From Hyphomicrobiales bacterium (GTDB lineage Bacteria > Pseudomonadota > Alphaproteobacteria > Rhizobiales > Rhizobiaceae): a DNA stretch of 64,000 bases. Both the position numbers and the translations under genes were made by a program. The notes beneath the pieces were generated by a model. That model searched no databases. It worked only from the letters and a program-made list of their open reading frames with translations, and was not told the DNA's origin. Below are positions 55,105 through 64,000 of the stretch, in pieces. The stretch is taken from NCBI GenBank assembly GCA_900469965.1, contig UBZP01000022.1, positions 124,001-188,000 on the forward strand, in the 5' to 3' direction. The first letter of the stretch is position 1. Each line of letters starts with the position of its first letter.

Positions 55105-56622
55105 ATGAATACATTTGACTTCCTGTTGCAGGGCCTGCTGGTCGCCGCCCAGCCGATGAACCTCCTCTATGCGCTGATCGGCGTGACGCTCGGCACGGCC
55201 GTCGGCGTGCTGCCGGGCATCGGTCCGGCGTTGACGGTGGCGCTGCTCCTGCCGGTGACCTACAAGCTCGACCCCGCCGGCTCGCTGATCATGTTCGCGG
55301 GCATCTACTATGGCGGCATGTATGGCGGCTCGACCACGTCGATCCTGCTCAACACGCCCGGCGAGAGCTCGTCGATCGTCACGGCGCTCGAGGGCAACAA
55401 GATGGCGCGCGCCGGCCGCGGCGGACCCGCTCTTGCGACCGCCGCCATCGGCTCCTTCGTCGCCGGCCTGATCGCGACGCTGGCGCTCGCCTTCGTGGCC
55501 CCCTTCATCGTCAAGGTCGCGCTGGTGTTCGGGCCGCGCGAGTACTTTGCCCTGATGGTGCTCGCCTTCGTCACTGTGTCCTCGGCCTTCGGCGATTCGA
55601 CGCTGCGCGGGCTGACCTCGCTCTTCGTCGGCCTGACGCTGGCCATCATCGGCATCGACCAGTTGAGCGGCCAGGCGCGCCTGTCGTTCGGCATCCCGGA
55701 CCTTCTGGACGGCATCGAGGTGACCACGCTTGCCGTGGCGATGTTCGCCATCGGCGAGACCCTTTACATCGCCGCACAGGGCGACAAGGGGCCGGACAAG
55801 GTCGAGGCGGTCAAGGGATCGGTGTGGATGAACGCCGCCGACTGGGCGCGCTCGTGGAAGCCATGGCTGCGCGGCACGGCGATCGGCTTTCCGATCGGCG
55901 CCATGCCCGCCGGCGGCGCCGAGATCGGCACCTTCCTGTCCTATGCCGCCGAGAAGCGGCTGACGAAGCATCCGGAGGAATTCGGCAACGGCGCCATCGA
56001 AGGCGTCGCGGGCCCGGAGGCCGCCAACAATGCGTCCGCCGCCGGCACGCTGGTGCCGCTCCTGACGCTCGGCCTGCCGACGACGGCGACGGCCGCGATT
56101 ATGCTGGCGGGCTTCCAGCAATACGGCCTGCAGCCCGGACCGCTGCTGTTTGCGACCAATCCGCAGCTCGTCTGGGGCCTGATCGCGAGCCTGCTGATCG
56201 CCAATTTCATGCTGCTGGTCCTGAACCTGCCGCTGATCGGCCTGTGGGTGAAGCTGCTGACGATCCCGAAGCCCTGGCTCTATGCCGGCATCCTTCTGTT
56301 CGCCACCCTCGGCACGATCGGCGCCAACCCGTCGGTGTTCGAGCTCGGCATGCTCTTGGCGTTCGGCCTGCTCGGCTATGTCATGCGCATCTTCGGCTAT
56401 CCCATCGCCCCGGTGGTGGTCGGGCTCATCCTCGGGCCGCTCGCCGAGCAGCAGTTGCGCCGGGCGCTGTCGATCAGCCAGGGCGACCTGACGACGCTGG
56501 TCGCTTCCCCGGTAGCGGTGGTGCTGCTTCTCATCGCGGCCGCGGCACTGATCATCCCGCTGGTCCTTCGGGCCCGCGGCAGGGGGCAGGTGCTGTCGCA
56601 GCTCGCGGCCAGCGAAGACTGA
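55105..56622 (+). CDS. tctA: Tripartite tricarboxylate transporter large membrane subunit
   Basis: A 505-residue permease with about 12 helices. The duplicated TctA signatures are visible: [21 protein letters not shown] with [23 protein letters not shown] in the first half and [37 protein letters not shown] in the second. It drives citrate-like acid uptake by a cation gradient with TctBC. AAGGGGACGG precedes the ATG. A strong hairpin terminator follows. Confidence 0.95.
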   Translation: MNTFDFLLQGLLVAAQPMNLLYALIGVTLGTAVGVLPGIGPALTVALLLPVTYKLDPAGSLIMFAGIYYGGMYGGSTTSILLNTPGESSSIVTALEGNKMARAGRGGPALATAAIGSFVAGLIATLALAFVAPFIVKVALVFGPREYFALMVLAFVTVSSAFGDSTLRGLTSLFVGLTLAIIGIDQLSGQARLSFGIPDLLDGIEVTTLAVAMFAIGETLYIAAQGDKGPDKVEAVKGSVWMNAADWARSWKPWLRGTAIGFPIGAMPAGGAEIGTFLSYAAEKRLTKHPEEFGNGAIEGVAGPEAANNASAAGTLVPLLTLGLPTTATAAIMLAGFQQYGLQPGPLLFATNPQLVWGLIASLLIANFMLLVLNLPLIGLWVKLLTIPKPWLYAGILLFATLGTIGANPSVFELGMLLAFGLLGYVMRIFGYPIAPVVVGLILGPLAEQQLRRALSISQGDLTTLVASPVAVVLLLIAAAALIIPLVLRARGRGQVLSQLAASED

Positions 56623-56648
56623 GCGACCGACACCTCCGATCTGCACAG

Positions 56649-56680
56649 AAAGCAGGCCGCAAGCAATTGCGGCCTGCTTT
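56649..56680 (+). terminator. Strong hairpin after tctA
   Basis: A perfect 14-bp stem (56649-56662 with 56667-56680) closed by a GCAA tetraloop, ending in TTT, 26 nt after the tctA stop. Confidence 0.9.
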
Positions 56681-56785
56681 CGTTGCATAGCTGCCCTGCC
56701 GATCTATCCCTTGTGTGCAGGGCTGTTTGGTATCATTTATTGTGCATCGCAACAGGGTGGTAACCCTAGGACAGAGAGCAAGACA

Positions 56786-56947
56786 ATGAGCCAGAATCGC
56801 AGTGGAGTTCGCCGGGGTTTCTTGGGCCGCGCATTCGCGGTTCTGGGTGCGGCGAGTGCAGTCGCAGCCGCAGTCGAAGGCAGCCGTCGCCCGCGCGACC
56901 GCGACCTCAGGACGCTCGGTATCGATCCGGCCAACTTCCCGAAGTAA
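56786..56947 (+). CDS. Small protein with hydrophobic centre, function unknown
   Basis: A 53-residue protein starting MSQNRSGVRRGFLGRAF, with an Ala/Val-rich hydrophobic stretch (AFAVLGAASAVAAAVEG) and a charged tail ending DRDLRTLGIDPANFPK. The L-x-x-LGID tail recalls the end of DUF1127 proteins, small arginine-rich proteins common in this order, but the core differs. Codon use fits the genome. The ribosome site is weak. It sits alone between the tctA terminator and a 17-bp hairpin. Confidence 0.65.
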   Translation: MSQNRSGVRRGFLGRAFAVLGAASAVAAAVEGSRRPRDRDLRTLGIDPANFPK

Positions 56948-57036
56948 GCATCGTCCGCAAAGGACGGCGGATCCAGCCGGTTTCAACGGCGGATCCCGAG
57001 CCCAACGAGGCTCCTTGCAGTGACAGCAGTATCCAG

Positions 57037-57073
57037 CAGAAGGCCCGGCGATCGCGGATCGCCGGGCCTTCTG
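57037..57073. terminator. Perfect 17-bp hairpin, probable bidirectional terminator
   Basis: CAGAAGGCCCGGCGATC (57037-57053) pairs perfectly with its complement at 57057-57073 around a 3-nt loop. It separates the small gene ending at 56947 from the convergent DUF475 gene ending at 57123. Confidence 0.75.
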
Positions 57074-57122
57074 TCGTTTCGCGGATCGGGGCGGCGCCGC
57101 GGGGGCGCCGCCGCGTTTTCGG

Positions 57123-58211
57123 TCAGACGCTCTCGATTGGCCGCGCGTCGTGCGCCACGGCCTCTTCGCGCCGGTTGTAGCGGATGGAGGACCAGAGCGA
57201 GATGCCGATCAGGCCTGCGCCGCCCAGGCCGGTGATGACCTCGGGGATGTGGACCAGCGTCTGGCAGTACATGATCACCGACAGGATCAGGATCGCGTAG
57301 AAGGCGCCGTGCTCGAGGTAGCGATATTCGGCGAGCGTGCCCTTGTCGACCAGCATGATCGTCATCGAGCGCACATACATGGCGCCGATGCCGAGGCCGA
57401 TGGCGATGACGAAGAGGTTCTGCGTCAGTGCAAACGCCCCGATCACGCCGTCGAAGGAGAAGCTGGCGTCCAGGACCTCGAGGTAGATGAAGGCGCCGAG
57501 ACCGCCCTTTGCGGCCGCACTCATCGTCTGCTGCGAGGCATCCAGCAGGCCGCCCACGACTTCGACGGCCAGGAAGGTCAGAAGGCCGTAGATCGCCGAA
57601 TAGACGAAGGCGTCGGCTTCCGCACCCTCGAGGAAGGTCGAGAAGACGAGGATCAGGATCAGCACGAAGGCGATTTCCACGCCCTTGATCGTCGCATAGC
57701 GGGCCATGCGCTTCTCGATGAAGGCGATCCAGTGGACGTCCTTTTCATGGTCGAAAAAGTAGGTCAGGCCGACCATCATCAGGAAGGTGCCGCCGAAGGC
57801 CGCAATTGGCAGGTGCGCCTCGTGCATGATGCGGGCGTATTCCTCGGGCTGGCGGGCCGCCAGCACGATCGCCTCGATCGGGCCGATGTTGGCCGCAATC
57901 ACGACGATCAGCAACGGGAAGACGATGCGCATGCCGAAGACGGCGATGATGATGCCCCAGGTCAGGAACCGGTGCTGCCAGACCGGCGTCATGTCCTTGA
58001 GCTTGTTGGCGTTGACGATGGCGTTGTCGAAGGACAGCGAGATCTCCAGCACCGCCAGGACGGTGCAGATGAAGAAGACGGTGGCCATCCCGGCGATCGT
58101 GCCGGTGGTCTGCCAGCCAAGCCAGGCGCCGAGCAGGAGGCCCAGCGCGGTGACGATGAAGGCCCACGTGAAGTAGGAGAGCGAACTCTGCGGCTTTGCC
58201 CGGGTGCTCAT
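57123..58211 (-). CDS. DUF475/TerC-like membrane protein
   Basis: A 362-residue integral membrane protein with about nine helices. It has two acid-rich helices typical of the TerC/DUF475 superfamily: VLEISLSFDNAIVNANKL and YLEVLDASFSFDGVIGAF, whose Asp residues probably bind a metal ion. Relatives are linked to tellurite resistance and manganese export. The ATG at 58211 follows a GCGAGG ribosome site; longer readings add unlike sequence. It is divergent from the M3 peptidase gene. Confidence 0.9.
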   Translation of the reverse strand: MSTRAKPQSSLSYFTWAFIVTALGLLLGAWLGWQTTGTIAGMATVFFICTVLAVLEISLSFDNAIVNANKLKDMTPVWQHRFLTWGIIIAVFGMRIVFPLLIVVIAANIGPIEAIVLAARQPEEYARIMHEAHLPIAAFGGTFLMMVGLTYFFDHEKDVHWIAFIEKRMARYATIKGVEIAFVLILILVFSTFLEGAEADAFVYSAIYGLLTFLAVEVVGGLLDASQQTMSAAAKGGLGAFIYLEVLDASFSFDGVIGAFALTQNLFVIAIGLGIGAMYVRSMTIMLVDKGTLAEYRYLEHGAFYAILILSVIMYCQTLVHIPEVITGLGGAGLIGISLWSSIRYNRREEAVAHDARPIESV

Positions 58212-58606
58212 ATCCGCACCTCGCTTTCGAGGACGGTCATGACTGCAAGGTCGCAGATGGGGAAAAAGCGCGTGCCGAAAAGGGCATGCGCTATAGGCAT
58301 GTTCAGGATTTTCATGTTCTTGAATCCGCCGGCTCAATTGCTGGCGGTACCGACATCACGAGAGCGCCGTAAAAACTCTCGCCAGAGGGGCCCGGCACCA
58401 AAGTTGGTGCTGCGGCGGGATGTCTGAGGCCGCAGCACTCCCGTTTTCCCCGAAGTGTCCCGTTACGTCAAGTATTTTCGCGCTGCGGACCGTTTCGCCG
58501 CATCTGGCCGGGGCATGAAAGAATTGGAGGCCGGCGGCGTACACAAGCGCGCATTCTGTCCCTATATTCCGCCGATCAGACCTGCCGTCACGAGGAACAC
58601 GTCACA
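58212..58606. promoter_or_regulatory. Divergent DUF475/M3 peptidase promoter region with palindromes
   Basis: About 395 bases without a gene. A near-continuous palindrome GCACCAA-AG-TTGGTGC lies at 58395-58410, and an overlapping inverted repeat TGCTGCGGC/GCCGCAGCA spans 58408-58437. The first looks like a dimeric regulator's operator. No promoter boxes were assigned. Confidence 0.4.
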
Positions 58607-60670
58607 ATGAGCGCACCTTCCAAAATCAGCCCCTCCCTGATCGACTGGAGCGGGGTCAACGGCCTGCCGCGCTTCGATCTCGTCTCCGACGACAGTTTCG
58701 CCGAAGCCTTCGATGCGGCCTTTGCCCTGCACGAGGCGGAGATCGATCAGATCGCGGCGAACCCGGAAGCGCCCAGCTTCGACAACACCGTGACGGCGCT
58801 CGAGATCGCGGGCGACGCGCTTTCGCGCGTGTCGGCGCTGTTCTGGAGCCGGGCCGGCGCCAATACCAACGACGTCATCCAGGCGCTGGAGCGCGAGATC
58901 GCGCCGAAGATGTCGCGGCACTATTCCAAGATCGGCAACAACGCCGCGCTGTTCTCGCGTATCGATGCGTTGTGGGAGGGCCGGGCCGGCCTCGGCCTGA
59001 CGCTGGAGCAGACGCGCGTGCTGGAGCGGCACTGGAAGGGTTTCGTCAAATCGGGCGCCAAGCTCGCCAAGACCGAGCAGGACCGGCTTTCGGCGATCAA
59101 CGAGCGGCTCGCCGGGCTCGGCGCGCAATTCGGCCAGAACGTACTTTCCGACGAGAAGGACTGGTCGCTTATGCTGTCGGACGCGGCCGACCTCGAAGGA
59201 CTGCCGGACTTCCTCAAGGATGCGATGGCGGCTGCCGCCCGCGATCGGGGCGCGGAGGGCGGATATGCGGTGACGCTGTCGCGCTCGATCATCGAGCCGT
59301 TCCTGACCTTCTCCGCGCGCCGCGAGCTGCGCGAGCAGGCGTTCAGCGCCTGGACCGCGCGCGGCATCAACGGCGGGGCCACGGACAACCGCGAGATCGT
59401 GCGTGAGACGCTGGCATTGCGGGCGGAGAAGGCGGCGCTGCTCGGCTACGAGCACTATGCCGCGCTCAAGCTCGACAACACGATGGCGAAGACGCCCGAC
59501 GCGGTGAACGGGCTTCTCACCCAGGTCTGGGAGAAGGCGGTGGCGCGCGCGGCGGAGGAGGAGCGGGAGCTCGCACGCCTCGTTGCCGCCGAAGGGCGCA
59601 ACCATCCGGTCATGCCGTGGGACTGGCGGTACTATGCCGAGAAGCTGCGCGCGGAGAAGTTCGATTTCTCGGAGGCCGAGCTGAAGCCGTACCTGCAGCT
59701 GGAAAAGGTGATCGAAGCCTGCTTCGACGTCGCCGAACGGCTGTTCGGCATCCGTGCTGTGCCGCTTGCGGGCGTGCCGACCTATCACCCCGACGTCCGG
59801 GTCTTCGAGATCCGCGACCGCGACAACGGGCTGGTCGCCATGTTCCTCGGCGACTATTTCGCCCGGTCCTCGAAGCGCTCCGGGGCCTGGATGAGTTCCT
59901 ACCAGAGCCAGCACAAGCTGCCGCTGAAGAACGGCACGGTCGGCGAGATCCCGATCATCTACAACGTCTGCAACTTCGCCAAGCCCGCCGAAGGCAAGCC
60001 GGCGCTGCTGTCGCTCGACGATGCGCGCACGCTGTTCCATGAATTCGGCCATGCGCTGCACGGCATGCTGTCGGATGTCACCTATCCCTCGGTCTCCGGC
60101 ACGGGGGTCGCGCGCGATTTCGTAGAGCTGCCGTCGCAGCTCTACGAGCACTGGCTGACGGTGCCGGAGATCCTGAAGACCTATGCCGTGCACTACGAGA
60201 CCGGCGAGCCGATGCCGCAGGCGCTCCTGGACAAGGTGCTGGCGGCGCGCACCTTCAACGCCGGCTTTGCCACCGTGGAGTTCACCTCGTCCGCTTTGGT
60301 CGACATGGCCTTTCACACGCGCGGTGCCGTGGAGGATCCGATGAGGCTGCAGCGCGAAGTGCTGGACGACATCCGCATGCCCGCCTCGATCGTCATGCGT
60401 CATGCGACGCCGCACTTCCAGCATGTCTTCTCGGGCGACGGCTATTCGGCCGGCTACTATTCCTACATGTGGTCGGAGGTTCTGGACGCCGATGCCTTCG
60501 CCGCCTTCACCGAGACGGGCAATGCCTTCGATCCCGGCATGGCGGTGAAACTGAAGGCCAACATCTACTCCGTCGGCGGCGCCATCGACCCCGAGGATGC
60601 CTACAAGGCGTTCCGCGGCAAGCTGCCGTCGATCGATGCCATGCTGGAAAAGAAAGGCCTGGCGGCCTGA
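58607..60670 (+). CDS. M3 family oligopeptidase (Dcp/OpdA-like)
   Basis: A 687-residue thimet-oligopeptidase-family zinc peptidase, cytoplasmic, degrading short peptides including those left by ATP-dependent proteases. The zinc motif is HEFGH (478-482) within LFHEFGHALHGMLS, and the third ligand is the Glu of DFVELPSQ near 507. The C-terminal GYYSYMWSEVLDADAF is diagnostic. Length matches Dcp and OpdA; which activity it has cannot be told from sequence alone. CGAGGAA precedes the ATG. Confidence 0.93.
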   Translation: MSAPSKISPSLIDWSGVNGLPRFDLVSDDSFAEAFDAAFALHEAEIDQIAANPEAPSFDNTVTALEIAGDALSRVSALFWSRAGANTNDVIQALEREIAPKMSRHYSKIGNNAALFSRIDALWEGRAGLGLTLEQTRVLERHWKGFVKSGAKLAKTEQDRLSAINERLAGLGAQFGQNVLSDEKDWSLMLSDAADLEGLPDFLKDAMAAAARDRGAEGGYAVTLSRSIIEPFLTFSARRELREQAFSAWTARGINGGATDNREIVRETLALRAEKAALLGYEHYAALKLDNTMAKTPDAVNGLLTQVWEKAVARAAEEERELARLVAAEGRNHPVMPWDWRYYAEKLRAEKFDFSEAELKPYLQLEKVIEACFDVAERLFGIRAVPLAGVPTYHPDVRVFEIRDRDNGLVAMFLGDYFARSSKRSGAWMSSYQSQHKLPLKNGTVGEIPIIYNVCNFAKPAEGKPALLSLDDARTLFHEFGHALHGMLSDVTYPSVSGTGVARDFVELPSQLYEHWLTVPEILKTYAVHYETGEPMPQALLDKVLAARTFNAGFATVEFTSSALVDMAFHTRGAVEDPMRLQREVLDDIRMPASIVMRHATPHFQHVFSGDGYSAGYYSYMWSEVLDADAFAAFTETGNAFDPGMAVKLKANIYSVGGAIDPEDAYKAFRGKLPSIDAMLEKKGLAA

Positions 60671-60703
60671 TCCTGGCCGCCCGGGCGGTCGCGGCTGCGC
60701 GCT

Positions 60704-60723
60704 CCTCCCCCTCGAGGGGGAGG
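60704..60723. repeat. 20-bp perfect palindrome
   Basis: CCTCCCCCTC followed directly by its complement GAGGGGGAGG, 34 nt after the peptidase stop and immediately before the Pho-box array. It may act as a weak terminator or be a copy of a dispersed intergenic repeat. Confidence 0.6.
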
Positions 60724-60729
60724 GGCAGG

Positions 60730-60791
60730 GCGTCATCCTATCGTCACCGAACTGTATCGCCGGCGTCATCGATCCGTAACGTCGCTGACAC
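60730..60791 (+). promoter_or_regulatory. Phased PhoB-box array upstream of phoD
   Basis: Six 7-bp units begin exactly 11 bp apart: GCGTCAT (60730), TCGTCAC (60741), CTGTATC (60752), GCGTCAT (60763), CCGTAAC (60774) and CTGACAC (60785). The Pho box consensus is CTGTCAT repeated every 11 bp, so each adjacent pair is a candidate PhoB dimer site. The array ends 64 nt before the phoD start. Confidence 0.65.
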
Positions 60792-60855
60792 GTGACCGCC
60801 CGATGGTCGGCCGCGCGGATCGGACAGCGATTCGCGCGGTTTTTACGAGGGATCC

Positions 60856-62418
60856 ATGGCGACGGCGGCCGACCTCCTGACACGGCGCTCCTTTCTGCTG
60901 ACGGCGGGGGCCGCCGGCCTTGCCGCCTCCTCGGCGCTGGCCGTCCCGCACTACGCGCGGCGGCACGGCAGTCCGGTCTTCACGCACGGCGTCCAGTCGG
61001 GCGATGTCGATACCTCGTCGGGCATGATCTGGGCGCGAACCGATCGGCCGGCGGAGATTGCGGTCGAGTACTCCACCACCGAGAGCTTCACCAACGCCGT
61101 GCGCGGGCCGGTGTTGAAGGCGGGGCACGAGACGGACTTCGCCGCCAAGCACCTCCTGACCGAACTCCTGCCGGACCAGGACGTCTTCTACCGGCTGACG
61201 GCGACGGACGCCGCTTCCCAGCACCTGGTCTCCGAGCCGATCGTCGGTCGCTTCCGGACCGCGCCGCTGCGACGGCGCTCGGTCCGCTTCGTCTGGTCCG
61301 GCGATACCGCCGGGCAGGGCTGGGGCATCGACGACATCGGCATGAAGACCTATTCGACCATGCGCCTGCACGAGCCGGATTTCTTCATCCATTCCGGCGA
61401 CACGATCTATGCCGACAACCCGATCCCCGACGAGATCCGCCTTCGCGACGGCACGATCTGGAAGAACCGGATCGTCAGCGACGAGAAGCGCGAGGTGGCG
61501 CGGACGCTTTCGGAATATCGCGGGCAGTGGAAGTACAACCTGCTCGACCGGCATCTCCTGGACTTCAACGCGCAATGTCCGACCTTCTTCCAGTGGGACG
61601 ACCACGAGGTGCTGAACAACTGGTCGGCTTCGACCGATCTGAGGGACGATCCGCGCTATCCGGAGAAGGACATCGGCGTCTATGCCGGCCGTGCGATGCG
61701 CGCCTTCCAGGAGATGACGCCGATCCGTTACCGGCCGACGGAGCCGGGCCGCATCTTCCGCAAGATCGCCTACGGGCCGCTGCTGGACGTCTTCTTCGTC
61801 GACCTGCGCTCCTACCGCACCGCCAACCGCGGCACCACCGACAACGGCCTGTTCGGCTGGAGGCAGGCCGACTGGCTGCGGCGCGAGCTGCTCGCCTCGA
61901 AGGCCACCTGGAAGGTGATCGCCTGCGACATGCCGCTGGGCGTCGTCATCTGGGACGACTACGGCCGCAAGCTCGGCTACGAGGGCGTGGCGGACGGTCT
62001 GAACGGACCGCCGGCAGCGCGCGAGGGCGAGATCGCCGACCTCCTGACCTTCATGCGCGACAACGCCATCCGCAACGTCGTCTGGCTGACCGCCGACATC
62101 CACTATACGGCCGCCCATCACTACGATCCCGCCCGGGCGCGGTTCAAGGAATTCGAGCCCTTCTGGGAGTTCGTCTCCGGGCCGCTGCATTCCGGCACCT
62201 ACGGCCCGCATCCGCTCGACAGGACGTTCGGGCCGGAGGTGCGCTTCATGAAGGCGTCCGGGGGCGGGGCCGACAGCAACCTGCCGCCTTCGGCCGGCCT
62301 GCAGTTCTTCGGTCTCGTCGACATCGACGGCTCGAGCCGGCAGATGACCGTGCGGCTGATGGATCGGGAGGACCGGGAGCTCTGGAACGTCACGCTCGAT
62401 CCGGTCGTGACCGCTTGA
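60856..62418 (+). CDS. phoD: PhoD-family alkaline phosphatase (Tat-exported)
   Basis: A 520-residue PhoD phosphatase or phosphodiesterase. The N-terminus has a Tat signal (TRRSFLLTAGAAGLAASSALA). The PhoD N-terminal domain has VFTHGVQSGDVDTSSGMIWART, and metal-site motifs follow: SGDTAGQG, HSGDTIYAD, WDDHEVLNNW and TADIHYTAAHHY. It releases phosphate from phosphoesters in the periplasm or outside the cell. ACGAGGGATCC precedes the ATG. The upstream Pho-box array implies induction by phosphate starvation. Confidence 0.93.
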   Translation: MATAADLLTRRSFLLTAGAAGLAASSALAVPHYARRHGSPVFTHGVQSGDVDTSSGMIWARTDRPAEIAVEYSTTESFTNAVRGPVLKAGHETDFAAKHLLTELLPDQDVFYRLTATDAASQHLVSEPIVGRFRTAPLRRRSVRFVWSGDTAGQGWGIDDIGMKTYSTMRLHEPDFFIHSGDTIYADNPIPDEIRLRDGTIWKNRIVSDEKREVARTLSEYRGQWKYNLLDRHLLDFNAQCPTFFQWDDHEVLNNWSASTDLRDDPRYPEKDIGVYAGRAMRAFQEMTPIRYRPTEPGRIFRKIAYGPLLDVFFVDLRSYRTANRGTTDNGLFGWRQADWLRRELLASKATWKVIACDMPLGVVIWDDYGRKLGYEGVADGLNGPPAAREGEIADLLTFMRDNAIRNVVWLTADIHYTAAHHYDPARARFKEFEPFWEFVSGPLHSGTYGPHPLDRTFGPEVRFMKASGGGADSNLPPSAGLQFFGLVDIDGSSRQMTVRLMDREDRELWNVTLDPVVTA

Positions 62419-62539
62419 GCCCCGCCGGACAGAGTTTCCGCCTGCCTCTTTCGCAATTGCGGAAAACCATGTATGGAGCGCGCCAAATGCACGTGGCGCC
62501 TCCTTGTTCGTGCGCGCCCCAAACCTCAGAGATCTGAAC

Positions 62540-64000
62540 ATGAACCTTCGCAATATCGCGATCATCGCGCACGTCGACCATGGAAAGACGACCCTCGTCG
62601 ACGAACTCCTGAAGCAGTCGGGCTCGTTCCGCGAAAACCAGCGCGTGATGGAACGCGTGATGGACAGCAACGACATCGAAAAGGAGCGCGGCATCACCAT
62701 CCTGGCGAAGGCCACGTCGATCGAGTGGAAGGACACCCGCATCAACATCGTCGACACGCCCGGTCACGCCGACTTCGGCGGTGAAGTCGAACGCATCCTG
62801 TCGATGGTGGACGGTGCGATCGTGCTCGTCGACGCGGCCGAAGGCCCGATGCCGCAGACCAAGTTCGTCGTCGGCAAGGCGCTGAAGGTCGGCCTTCGCC
62901 CGATCGTGGCGATCAACAAGATCGACCGTCCGGACGCGCGCGCCGACGAAGTCGTCAACGAGGTCTTCGACCTGTTCGCCAACCTCGACGCCACCGACGA
63001 ACAGCTCGACTTCCCGATCCTCTACGGTTCGGGCCGCTCCGGCTGGATGAACTACGACCCGGCCGGCCCGGTGGAAGACGGTCTCGCGCCGCTGCTCGAC
63101 CTCGTCGTCAAGCACGTTCCGGCGCCGACGGTCGAGGAAGGCCCGTTCAAGATGATCGGCACGATCCTGGAGGCCAACAACTTCCTCGGCCGCATCATCA
63201 CCGGCCGCATCGCCTCGGGCTCGATCAAGCCGAACCAGGCCGTCAAGGTTCTCGGCCAGGACGGCAGGCTGATCGAAAACGGCCGCATCTCGAAGATCCT
63301 CGCCTTCCGCGGCATCGAGCGCCAGCCGATCGAGGAAGCGCAGGCGGGCGACATCGTCGCGATCGCCGGCCTTTCCAAGGGCACCGTCGCCGACACGTTC
63401 TGCGACCCGGCGGTCACGGACGCGATGAAGGCGCAGCCGATCGATCCGCCGACCGTCACCATGTCCTTCATCGTCAACGACAGCCCGCTCGCCGGCACCG
63501 AGGGTGACAAGGTCACGAGCCGCGTCATTCGCGACCGCCTGTTCAAGGAAGCGGAAGGCAACGTCGCGCTGAAGATCGAGGAAAGCGCCGACAAGGATTC
63601 GTTCTTCGTCTCCGGCCGTGGCGAACTGCAGCTCGCCGTCCTGATCGAGAACATGCGCCGCGAGGGCTTCGAACTCGCCGTCTCCCGTCCGCGCGTCGTC
63701 ATGCACAAGGACGAGGCCACCGGCGAGACGATGGAGCCGGTCGAGGAAGTCGTGATCGACGTCGACGAGGAGCATTCCGGCGTCGTCGTGCAGAAGATGT
63801 CGGAGCGCAAGGCCGAGATGGTCGAGCTGCGTCCGTCGGGCGGCAACCGCGTCCGCCTGCGTTTCTACGCGCCGACCCGCGGCCTGATCGGCTACCAGTC
63901 GGAGCTCCTGACCGATACCCGCGGCACCGCGGTGATGAACCGTCTGTTCCACGAGTACCAGACCTACAAGGGCGAGATCGGCGGCCGGGTCAACGGCGTC
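62540..64000 (+). CDS. typA: Translational GTPase TypA/BipA (partial, runs off the window)
   Basis: The first 487 codons of a ribosome-binding GTPase of about 600 residues; the frame is open at the right edge. The GTPase domain has AHVDHGKTT (G1), the RGITI switch I, DTPGHADFGGEV (G3) and NKIDRPDAR (G4). Domain II and the elongation-factor-like domain III (SGRGELQLAVLIENMRREGFEL) follow. TypA aids ribosome assembly and stress adaptation. Preceded by a GAGATC site and divided from phoD by about 120 nt. Confidence 0.96.
   Translation, partial: MNLRNIAIIAHVDHGKTTLVDELLKQSGSFRENQRVMERVMDSNDIEKERGITILAKATSIEWKDTRINIVDTPGHADFGGEVERILSMVDGAIVLVDAAEGPMPQTKFVVGKALKVGLRPIVAINKIDRPDARADEVVNEVFDLFANLDATDEQLDFPILYGSGRSGWMNYDPAGPVEDGLAPLLDLVVKHVPAPTVEEGPFKMIGTILEANNFLGRIITGRIASGSIKPNQAVKVLGQDGRLIENGRISKILAFRGIERQPIEEAQAGDIVAIAGLSKGTVADTFCDPAVTDAMKAQPIDPPTVTMSFIVNDSPLAGTEGDKVTSRVIRDRLFKEAEGNVALKIEESADKDSFFVSGRGELQLAVLIENMRREGFELAVSRPRVVMHKDEATGETMEPVEEVVIDVDEEHSGVVVQKMSERKAEMVELRPSGGNRVRLRFYAPTRGLIGYQSELLTDTRGTAVMNRLFHEYQTYKGEIGGRVNGV

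Noticed and set aside
56711-56785. N-terminal extension of the 53-residue protein
   Set aside because: The extra residues are Cys-rich and lie in a likely promoter/leader region; the later ATG gives the coherent protein.

Overview
The window is chromosomal DNA of an alphaproteobacterium, most likely Rhizobiaceae (Hyphomicrobiales). The evidence is high G+C with strong GC3, the Trm112/LON/thioredoxin-TPR block, IalB, PhaR, a SAM-II riboswitch on metA, split-out rpmF and rhizobial-type palindromic intergenic repeats. The genus cannot be fixed from the sequence alone. No phage, integrase, transposase, rRNA or CRISPR array was seen.

Layout. 0-2.6 kb: protein quality and translation fidelity genes on the minus strand (Trm112-like, LON-domain protein, CnoX-like thioredoxin, ProX-like prolyl-tRNA deacylase). 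2.8-6.0 kb: tRNA-Gly(GCC), then a 706-residue RTX calcium-binding secreted protein and about 0.7 kb without a convincing gene. 6.0-20.1 kb: a carbohydrate-acid catabolic region made of a DUF1537 kinase and FadR-type regulator, a 273-bp nested palindromic element, Fe-alcohol dehydrogenase, PdxA2, a BNR sialidase-like protein, a complete Dpp/Opp-type ABC importer, a DapA-family lyase, a beta-hydroxyacid dehydrogenase and a mutarotase. 20.2-21.7 kb: metA and a GNAT gene under a SAM-II riboswitch with an intrinsic terminator. 21.8-24.7 kb: PHB synthesis (phaA, phaB) and its regulator phaR.

24.8-32.2 kb: housekeeping genes (rpmF, GST, mtgA, ispA, hisC, ispG) with a WYL regulator/ABM pair and a TetR regulator. 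32.3-35.6 kb: a periplasmic molybdenum hydroxylase (IorA/IorB type) with a di-haem cytochrome c. 35.6-44.8 kb: DeoR/MFS operon, Bax inhibitor-1 protein, YbbAP-type ABC system, SGNH esterase, ThpR, LMW phosphatase, PhhB and a YkvA-domain protein. 45.1-50.1 kb: IalB, rlmN and argG flanked by two LysE-family exporters. 50.1-56.6 kb: a TctDE-like two-component system, an orphan periplasmic binding protein and a TctCBA tripartite tricarboxylate transporter. 56.8-64 kb: a small conserved-looking protein, a DUF475/TerC membrane protein, an M3 oligopeptidase, a Tat-exported PhoD phosphatase behind a striking 11-bp-phased PhoB-box array, and typA/bipA running off the right edge.

The most interesting points are the catabolic region at 6-20 kb, whose enzyme combination does not match a pathway I can name, the nested palindromic element at 7948-8220 that supplies the stop codon of the neighbouring dehydrogenase, the phased Pho-box array before phoD, and the three repeated non-RTX modules inside the RTX protein.
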